NCBI RefSeq assembly: GCF_004296935.1
Contig: NZ_SCVH01000059.1
Span: 1-64,000, forward strand
Direction: 5' to 3'
Length of the DNA: 64,000 bases
Source of the DNA: Reyranella sp.
GTDB taxonomy: Bacteria > Pseudomonadota > Alphaproteobacteria > Reyranellales > Reyranellaceae
The notes beneath the pieces were generated by a model. The model had not been told where the DNA came from. It saw only the letters and a list, made by a program, of their open reading frames with translations, and did not search any database. Positions 58,516-64,000 of the stretch are shown here, piece after piece. Within the stretch, counting starts at the first letter, position 1; every line of letters starts with the position of its first letter. The position numbers and the translations under genes were made by a program.

Positions 58516-58992
58516 TCACTTCACTGCATAGGGATCGGCGATCCCCAGCCGCTTCAATATCCGCCGCTCCAGCGCTTCCATGCGCTCGGCGTCGGCATCG
58601 CTGGTCTCGTGATCGTGGCCCAGCAGATGCAGGACGCCATGCACGACGAGATGGGCGACATGATCGGCGGGTGACTTCTTCTGCTGCTTCGCCTCGCGCC
58701 ACACCGTCTGTCGCGCCAGCACGATGTCACCCAGGAACGCGCGCTCACCCGACGGGTAGGACAGCACGTTGGTGGCCTTGTCCTGCTTGCGGTCACGCTT
58801 GTTGAGCGAACGAACGTCCCGGTCGTCGGCGAGCGCAACGTTCAGGGACTTGCCGCGTCTTGCCGCCGCGCGCGCGGCCTTGCGCACCAGACGTTCGACG
58901 CCCGGCAGGGCCTTCAGCCAGCCGGCATCGAGCACGACGACGGTGCAGCGGAGCGCGGGCCTAACCCTTGAGTTTTTTGTCGCGCGCGTCAT
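58516..58992 (-). CDS. ybeY: Endoribonuclease/rRNA maturation factor YbeY
   Basis: A 158-residue metalloprotein with the family zinc motif HGVLHLLGHDH near residues 115-125, preceded by TNVLSYPSGE and GDIVLARQTV. YbeY takes part in 16S rRNA 3' maturation and ribosome quality control. The ATG at 58992 overlaps the phoH 3' end by 32 bases and gives a normal length; the first few residues are poorly conserved so the start is tentative. Downstream it meets the convergent aldo-keto reductase gene. Confidence 0.92.
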   Translation of the reverse strand: MTRATKNSRVRPALRCTVVVLDAGWLKALPGVERLVRKAARAAARRGKSLNVALADDRDVRSLNKRDRKQDKATNVLSYPSGERAFLGDIVLARQTVWREAKQQKKSPADHVAHLVVHGVLHLLGHDHETSDADAERMEALERRILKRLGIADPYAVK

Positions 58993-59941
58993 AGGCCTCG
59001 ACGATCCGGGTGACGAGATCGTGGCGCACGACATCCTTGGAGGTCAGCCGCACGAAGCGCATGCCGTCCACGCCTTCCAGCGTCTCGACCGCGTCGTTCA
59101 GGCCCGACTTCTGGTTGTTGGGCAGGTCGGTCTGGCTGGGATCGCCGGTGATCACCATGCGCGAGCCCTCGCCCAGCCGGGTCAGGAACATGCGCATCTG
59201 CATCGGCGTGGTGTTCTGCGCCTCGTCGAGGATGACGAAGCAGTGGGCGAGCGTGCGGCCACGCATGAAGGCGAGCGGCGCGATCTCGATCTCGCCCGAC
59301 TCCATGCGGCTGGCGATCAACTCGGCCGGCATCATGTCGTGCAGGGCGTCGTAGAGCGGCCGCAGGTAGGGATCGATCTTCTCCTTCATGTCGCCGGGCA
59401 GGAAGCCCAGCCGCTCGCCGGCTTCGACGGCCGGCCGCGACAGCACGATGCGCTCGACCTTGCCGGCGAGCAGCAGCGACACGCCCATGGCGACCGCGAG
59501 ATATGTCTTGCCGCTGCCGGCCGGACCCAGGGCGAACACCATGTCGCGCTCGCGCAGCGCCGCCAGATAGTCGCGCTGCCCGGGCGAACGCGCCTGCACG
59601 GTGCGGCGGCGCGTGCGGATGCCGTCCTCGTCACCGCGCTCCGCGCCCGTGCGGGCAAAGCGGACGGCGGCGTCGATGTCGGCCATCTCGATCGACAGGC
59701 CGCGCTTCAGACGCTCGTAGAGTGCGGCCAGCGCCTTGTGCGCGATCGTGGCGTCGTCCGGCGTGCCGGCGATCGCAAGCTGGTTGCCGCGCGCGCTCAA
59801 CTGGACATTCGCGAGCTGTTCGATGCGCACCAGATGCCGGTCGTGATTGCCGTAGAGCGACGCCACCAGGGCATTGTCGTCGAACGTCATGCGGCGTACG
59901 TCGGCGGCGCGCACGCCGGCACCGGCCAGCGGAGCACTCAC
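58961..59941 (-). CDS. phoH: PhoH-like ATPase
   Basis: A 326-residue PhoH/YbeZ protein. An N-terminal KH-like segment (residues 20-90) precedes the ATPase: Walker [12 protein letters not shown] near residue 139-149, Walker [14 protein letters not shown] near 236, and [10 protein letters not shown] near 263. YbeZ works with YbeY in RNA metabolism. The GTG start overlaps the miaB stop by four bases and the 3' end overlaps ybeY, so miaB-phoH-ybeY form a coupled operon. Confidence 0.95.
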   Translation of the reverse strand: MSAPLAGAGVRAADVRRMTFDDNALVASLYGNHDRHLVRIEQLANVQLSARGNQLAIAGTPDDATIAHKALAALYERLKRGLSIEMADIDAAVRFARTGAERGDEDGIRTRRRTVQARSPGQRDYLAALRERDMVFALGPAGSGKTYLAVAMGVSLLLAGKVERIVLSRPAVEAGERLGFLPGDMKEKIDPYLRPLYDALHDMMPAELIASRMESGEIEIAPLAFMRGRTLAHCFVILDEAQNTTPMQMRMFLTRLGEGSRMVITGDPSQTDLPNNQKSGLNDAVETLEGVDGMRFVRLTSKDVVRHDLVTRIVEAYDARDKKLKG

Positions 59942-61395
59942 GCGGCGACCTCGAATCGAGAGGGCGATTCACCGGCCACGACTTCGCCGGCCAGGCTCAA
60001 GGCGTAAGCCGCGAGCAGTCGCACGTTCACGATGGATCCGATCATGTCGGCGTCGCCCTCGACATAGACGGACTGCAGCCACGGGCTCTTGCCGAGCACC
60101 TGGCCCGGCTTGCGACCGGCCTCGGCGAACAGCACCGGCACGACGGTGCCGACCTTGGAGAGGTTGAAATCGCGCTGCTGGGTTCCCAGCAGCGATTGGA
60201 GCGCGGCGAGACGAGCCGTCTTGAGGTTCTCGTCGAGCTGGTCACCCAGCGCCGCCCCGGGGGTGCCCGGCCGGCGGCTGTACTTGAAGGTGTAGGCCGA
60301 CGCGAAGCCGATCTCGTCGACCAGCCGCATCGTGTCGTCGAAGTCGGCATCGCTCTCGCCCGGAAAGCCGACGATGAAGTCCGACGACAGCGCGAGGTCA
60401 GGGCTGACAGCGCGCAGCCGGTCGACAAGCCGGCGATAGTGGTCGCGGCCGTGGCCGCGGTTCATGGCCTCGAGGATGCGATCCGACCCCGACTGCACCG
60501 GCAGGTGCAGGTAAGGCATGAGTTGCGGCACGTCGCGATGTGCGGTGATGAGATCGTCGTCCATGTCGCGTGGATGGGAGGTGGTGTAGCGGATGCGCAC
60601 CAGGCCATCGATCTCGGCGATTTCCCTGATGAGCCGCGCGAGACCCCAGGTGGAACCGCCAATCGAGCCGGGCGCAGCCTCGCCGTGATAGGCATTGACG
60701 TTCTGGCCGAGCAGAGTGAGTTCGACCGCGCCCGCCGCCACCAGGGCGCGCGCCTCCTGCAGCACCTCCGCCGCCGGCCGCGAATACTCGGCGCCCCGCG
60801 TATAAGGCACGACGCAGAAGGTGCAGAACTTGTCGCAACCCTCCTGGATGGCGAGGAACGCCGAACCGGCCCGCACGTCGGCATCCGACGGCGCCGGCAG
60901 ATGATCGAATTTGCTCTCGGCGGGAAATTCCGTGTCGAGCACACCCGCGCCCGGCCGGCGCCGGCCGTCGAAGCGCCGTTCGTCGGACTTGCGCGCCGCC
61001 CGGGCCAGCAGTTCGGGCAGGCGGTGATAGGCCTGCGGCCCGACGACGATGTCGACAGCGGGTTGGCGCCGGACGATCTCCTCGCCCTCGGCCTGGGCCA
61101 CGCAGCCGGCCACGGCGATGGTGAGGTCGGAGCCTTCCAGGTGGCGTTCGGCCTTGAGGTCACGCAGACGCCCGAGCTCGGAATAGACTTTTTCCGACGC
61201 CCTTTCGCGGATGTGGCAGGTGTTGAGAACGACCAGGTCGGCCTGTTCGGGACTGTCCGACAAGGCATAACCCAGCGGCCGCAGGACGTCGGCCATGCGG
61301 TCGGAGTCGTAGATGTTCATCTGGCAACCGTAAGTGCGAATGAACACGCGCTTGCGCTGCCACTGGCTCTGAGCGCCGGTGCGGACGTCCTTCAT
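59938..61395 (-). CDS. miaB: tRNA-2-methylthio-N6-dimethylallyladenosine synthase
   Basis: A 485-residue radical-SAM methylthiotransferase modifying A37 of tRNA. The auxiliary cluster cysteines are in TYGCQMN, NTCHIRE and AGCVAQAEG; the radical-SAM triad is CDKFCTFC near residue 173-180 followed by [11 protein letters not shown]-terminal TRAM domain ends the protein. It heads the miaB-phoH-ybeY operon and lies 73 bases after olsA. The ATG at 61395 gives the usual short N terminus. Confidence 0.97.
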   Translation of the reverse strand: MKDVRTGAQSQWQRKRVFIRTYGCQMNIYDSDRMADVLRPLGYALSDSPEQADLVVLNTCHIRERASEKVYSELGRLRDLKAERHLEGSDLTIAVAGCVAQAEGEEIVRRQPAVDIVVGPQAYHRLPELLARAARKSDERRFDGRRRPGAGVLDTEFPAESKFDHLPAPSDADVRAGSAFLAIQEGCDKFCTFCVVPYTRGAEYSRPAAEVLQEARALVAAGAVELTLLGQNVNAYHGEAAPGSIGGSTWGLARLIREIAEIDGLVRIRYTTSHPRDMDDDLITAHRDVPQLMPYLHLPVQSGSDRILEAMNRGHGRDHYRRLVDRLRAVSPDLALSSDFIVGFPGESDADFDDTMRLVDEIGFASAYTFKYSRRPGTPGAALGDQLDENLKTARLAALQSLLGTQQRDFNLSKVGTVVPVLFAEAGRKPGQVLGKSPWLQSVYVEGDADMIGSIVNVRLLAAYALSLAGEVVAGESPSRFEVAA

Positions 61396-61468
61396 CGGTC
61401 TCCGTTGCTGGAACGGCCGGTTCTTAACATCGGGCACGGCCAGGGTCGAGAGGGCTGCCCGAGGGGCC

Positions 61469-62335
61469 CTAGGCGACACCCGAGGCCGGTGGCAACAGTT
61501 CGGGGCGACCAGAGTTCGCCGATTGCACGCCGAACGACACCTGCTGGAAGCAATATTCGGCGAGCTTCTTGCGGTCGCCAAGCCGGTCGATGTCGATCGT
61601 CGGGAAAAACGTCACAACCGCCTCGGTTTCGCCGAGGCAGACCATCTGCCAGAGATGCGGGACCAGATCGAGGTCGCCGAACCACGCGAACAGCGGGCGC
61701 CAGTAGCGGCCGAGCGGAATGCCGTCGAGGCGCGTGTAGGAGATCGCCACCGGCTGCACGGTGATCGGCTTGTCGTCGCGACGCAGCTGCGCCACGGCGA
61801 ACAGGGCACTGCGAAACGGCAGAACGCGCGTGCCGTCGCTGCTGGTGCCCTCGGGAAACAGCATGAGATTGTCGCCGGTATTGAGGCGCCTCAGCATCTC
61901 GTCGCGGCTGGTGCTGGCCTTGCTCGAGCGCCGCTCGACGAAGATGGTGCCCTGTGCCTTGGCGAGCGTGCTGAAGAACGGCCATGTCGCAACCTCGGCC
62001 TTGGCGACGAAACTGCCCGGAATCAGCCCACCCAGCAGTTCGATGTCGAGGTAGGACACATGATTGCAGACATAGAGCGTGGGCGTCACGGTCGAGCGTC
62101 TGCCATGGACCCGGACGCGGATGCCCAGGATCACGCAGACGATGCGGTGATAGACGACCGGCAGCCAGCGCACGACCGGCGTTATCCGCAGCGCCTGTGC
62201 CAGAAGATGGAAGGGCAGCAGCGCCAGCGTGAGCAACAGGTAGCTCAGCAGCCGAAACGCGCCGCGCAGAGGGGAACCGATCCACATTGTCGCTGCAGGC
62301 GCGTCAACCGTCCTGATCACGAATCCCGCGTTCAT
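61469..62335 (-). CDS. olsA: Lyso-ornithine-lipid / 1-acylglycerol-3-phosphate acyltransferase (PlsC family)
   Basis: A 288-residue membrane-associated acyltransferase with the HX4D motif (NHVSYLD near residue 91) and FPEGTSSDG near 161, the PlsC signatures, plus a hydrophobic N-terminal segment. Because its start overlaps by 32 bases the end of an OlsB-like gene, I favour OlsA, which adds the second acyl chain to lyso-ornithine lipid, over a general lysophosphatidate acyltransferase. Both activities occur in this family, so the symbol is an inference from context. Confidence 0.8.
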   Translation of the reverse strand: MNAGFVIRTVDAPAATMWIGSPLRGAFRLLSYLLLTLALLPFHLLAQALRITPVVRWLPVVYHRIVCVILGIRVRVHGRRSTVTPTLYVCNHVSYLDIELLGGLIPGSFVAKAEVATWPFFSTLAKAQGTIFVERRSSKASTSRDEMLRRLNTGDNLMLFPEGTSSDGTRVLPFRSALFAVAQLRRDDKPITVQPVAISYTRLDGIPLGRYWRPLFAWFGDLDLVPHLWQMVCLGETEAVVTFFPTIDIDRLGDRKKLAEYCFQQVSFGVQSANSGRPELLPPASGVA

Positions 62336-63155
62336 AGTGCCGGATGTACTTCTCCGTCACCAGTTCGGTCTTGACGATGATGAAGACGTCGGTGGTGTTG
62401 AACTCGGGATCGATCACCGCGCCATCGCCGACGAAGCCGCCCAGCCGCAGGTAGCCCTTGATGAGCGGCGGCACGCGCGCCATCGCCTTGCGTTCGTCGT
62501 AGGTCCCCGGCGCGAGCGTATCCATCTTGACGTAACGGCTGGCCAGCGCCCGCACGCGGATATCCGGCGGGGCGAGGTGATGGTGATGGAGATAGCTGAG
62601 CGGCAGCGCGTGCGGCAACGGATCCGTCCCCGGGAAACTGGCACAGCCGAACATCACCTGAATGTTGTAGTGGAACGCATAAAGCGCGATGCCACGCCAC
62701 AGCATCTGCATGGTCGCGGTGTTGCGCGCGTCCTTTTCGATGCACGAGCGGCCGAGCTCCAGGATCTCGCCCGGATAGTCGACCATCGGCTGGACGTCAT
62801 ACTCGGCGGACGAATAGAAACGGCCCATCCTGGCCGCCGCCGATCGGCGGATCAGGCGGTAGGTGCCGACGACGCCGCCCGGCCCTTCGCCGCGGCGGCG
62901 GTCGAGCACGAGCAGATGATCGCAGACCTGGTCGAACAAATCGAAGTCGCGTCGCTTCGCGGCGATCTCCGCCGTCGGCCGCGCCTTCATCTCTTCGTAA
63001 AACACGCGATAGCGAAGCGCCTGCGCCGCATCGATCTCGGCGGCATTCTCGGCTAGTCGGACCTCGAAATCGCCGGCAACGACTTTGACGATCTCCGCAC
63101 TCGAAGTGGGAGTCCCAAGAAGTTCGGCTTCACTGTCAACGCGGTCGATGCGCAT
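62304..63155 (-). CDS. olsB: L-ornithine N-alpha-acyltransferase
   Basis: A 283-residue GNAT-fold protein of the OlsB/hemolysin-type acyltransferase family. LRYRVFYEEM near residue 47, the DHLLVLD strand, VGTYRLIRR and ELGRSCIEKDAR near 133-144 are family signatures. OlsB transfers an ACP-bound 3-hydroxy fatty acid to ornithine, the first step of ornithine-lipid synthesis. These phosphorus-free lipids often replace phospholipids under stress. It overlaps olsA and lies downstream of fur on the same strand. Confidence 0.88.
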   Translation of the reverse strand: MRIDRVDSEAELLGTPTSSAEIVKVVAGDFEVRLAENAAEIDAAQALRYRVFYEEMKARPTAEIAAKRRDFDLFDQVCDHLLVLDRRRGEGPGGVVGTYRLIRRSAAARMGRFYSSAEYDVQPMVDYPGEILELGRSCIEKDARNTATMQMLWRGIALYAFHYNIQVMFGCASFPGTDPLPHALPLSYLHHHHLAPPDIRVRALASRYVKMDTLAPGTYDERKAMARVPPLIKGYLRLGGFVGDGAVIDPEFNTTDVFIIVKTELVTEKYIRHYERGIRDQDG

Positions 63156-63220
63156 GCTTCATCCGCAGAGAGCCGTCCCAAGCATTCGTCCATTATCGGG
63201 GCGGCGCTGGCGCCGTCCAC

Positions 63221-63658
63221 TCATTTTTGACGTTCGGTTTTGCCGTCCAAAGGCACGCCGTACAACTCGAGCCGATGCCCGACCAGCCGGTAGCCGGCCT
63301 TTTCCGCGATCTTGCGCTGCAGTTCCTCGATCTCGCCGTTATGGAACTCCACAACCTTGCCGGTCTGGATATCGATCAGGTGATCGTGATGCTCGTCGGG
63401 CGTTTCCTCGTAGCGTGCCCGGCCATCGCCGAAGTCATGCTTGGCGAGAATGCCCGCCTCCTCGAACAGGCGAACCGTTCGGTAGACGGTCGCAATGGAA
63501 ATGTTCGGGTCGATCGCGGTCGCGCGGCGGTGGACCGCCTCGACGTCCGGATGGTCGGACGAATCGGACAGAACGCGCGCGATGACGCGGCGCTGGTCGG
63601 TCATCTTGAGACCGCGTTCAACGCAGAGGAGCTCGAGTTTGGCTTTACGTTCAGGCAT
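63221..63658 (-). CDS. fur: Fur-family metalloregulator
   Basis: A 145-residue Fur-type regulator: winged helix with TDQRRVIARVLSDSSDHPDVEAVHRRA and ISIATVYRTVRLFEEAGI, then the dimerisation/metal domain with EETPDEHHDHLIDIQTGKVVEF, whose histidines and acid residues bind the sensing metal. The structural CxxC pair of E. coli Fur is absent. It could be Fur (iron or manganese sensing) or a close relative; position upstream of olsB-olsA-miaB fits the alphaproteobacterial fur locus. The start at 63658 was chosen from family length. Confidence 0.88.
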   Translation of the reverse strand: MPERKAKLELLCVERGLKMTDQRRVIARVLSDSSDHPDVEAVHRRATAIDPNISIATVYRTVRLFEEAGILAKHDFGDGRARYEETPDEHHDHLIDIQTGKVVEFHNGEIEELQRKIAEKAGYRLVGHRLELYGVPLDGKTERQK

Positions 63659-63704
63659 GTCGCAATACCCTACACCGGCAGGCGTTCGGGGTATAGTTGG
63701 GGAC

Positions 63705-63953
63705 ATGTCCATACACCCAAAGCCTATACAGGCTGACCATGACATCGACATTACCGGCGAGGTCTGCCCGATGACCTTCGTGCGGACGAAGCTCAAGCTC
63801 GAGCGCCTGCAGCCGGGCGAGGTGCTGAGCGTCAGGCTCAAGGGTGAGGAGCCGCTGCGGAATGTCCCCCGGGCGGCCCGCGACGAAGGCCACATCATTT
63901 TGGGGATCGAGGACGATGGCGATACCCATATCGTGACGATCCAGCGGGCCTGA
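63705..63953 (+). CDS. TusA-family protein (second copy)
   Basis: An 82-residue TusA-like domain starting MSIHPKPIQADHDIDITGEVCPMTFVRTKLKLE. The Cys is conserved but the motif is CPMT rather than CPxP, as in some TusA relatives (YedF-like), so sulfur transfer is probable but not certain. It is divergent from fur with 46 bases between and is only loosely similar to the protein at 587. Its stop directly abuts the possible 3' end of a minus-strand gene. Confidence 0.82.
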   Translation: MSIHPKPIQADHDIDITGEVCPMTFVRTKLKLERLQPGEVLSVRLKGEEPLRNVPRAARDEGHIILGIEDDGDTHIVTIQRA

Positions 63954-64000
63954 TCAATCGAGATCGAGACGCATTACCAGTGCATCGGCCGCCGGCCCAT
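63954..64000 (-). CDS. Possible 3' end of a gene running off the window
   Basis: On the minus strand a frame with no stop reads into the window and ends ALVMRLDLD then TGA at 63954-63956, right against the tusA-like stop. Only about 15 residues are visible. The tight convergent spacing makes a real gene plausible; no product can be named. Confidence 0.3.
   Translation of the reverse strand, partial: GPAADALVMRLDLD

Overview
This is a 64 kb stretch of a high-GC, mostly single-copy bacterial chromosome. I infer an alphaproteobacterium, probably of the Rhodospirillales/Reyranella kind. The support is gene order: ffh-rpsP-rimM-trmD-rplS-leuC and fur-olsB-olsA-miaB-phoH-ybeY-corC-lnt-xre-metK are typical alphaproteobacterial arrangements, and ornithine-lipid acyltransferases, HisN-type histidinol phosphatase and PII/AmtB tandem units fit. 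I see no rRNA, tRNA, CRISPR array, prophage or intact insertion sequence.

Layout. 1-8.9 kb: an M48 peptidase fragment, tusA-like, pgk, a Nudix hydrolase and an S8 peptidase on the plus strand, then a minus operon (glycosyltransferase-dapF-ftsY-yciB), a DsbA-like isomerase and a CPBP peptidase. 9-17 kb: ffh, the rpsP-rimM-trmD-rplS translation operon, and leuC, an RDD protein, leuD and leuB. 17-24.4 kb: a HerA-like ATPase, a TIM-barrel protein, PhzF, then pheA-rpe-GST (minus), a membrane cytochrome c and hisN. 24.9-27.6 kb: a Spy/CpxP-like periplasmic protein followed by a response regulator and sensor kinase. 27.6-33.4 kb: a CYTH protein, acyl-CoA dehydrogenase, EamA transporter, hisB-hisH and small exported proteins. 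33.4-42 kb: pqiB-pqiC-pqiA, a DUF4239-like protein, ftsK and dapC, all minus. 42.2-46.7 kb: a nitrogen locus with two tandem glnK-amtB units and a divergent outer-membrane protein gene. 46.8-50.2 kb: a UbiH-type hydroxylase, CobW and a WD40 protein. 50.6-54.9 kb: an ABC exporter, metK and an XRE regulator. 55.1-64 kb: lnt, corC, an aldo-keto reductase, ybeY, phoH, miaB, olsA, olsB, fur and a second tusA-like gene.

The two most unusual things are non-coding. First, a ~430 bp element is present twice (7779-8212 and 50169-50592), both times between the 3' ends of convergent genes. Its two conserved modules flank an unrelated middle. Several stem-loops are preserved by compensatory base changes, and copy 1 carries a near-consensus sigma70 promoter at its right end reading into the element. 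I think it is an undescribed structured RNA or folded-DNA mobile element. Second, the 45.75-45.91 kb gap holds two back-to-back matches to the sigma54 promoter consensus, one for glnK-amtB and one for the divergent outer-membrane protein. This implies coordinated nitrogen-responsive uptake across both membranes.

Short palindromic repeats of a REP/BIME type occur at 7.9, 14.7 and 26.1 kb, one of them inside the two-component operon. All calls are from reading the sequence by eye; no database search was run.
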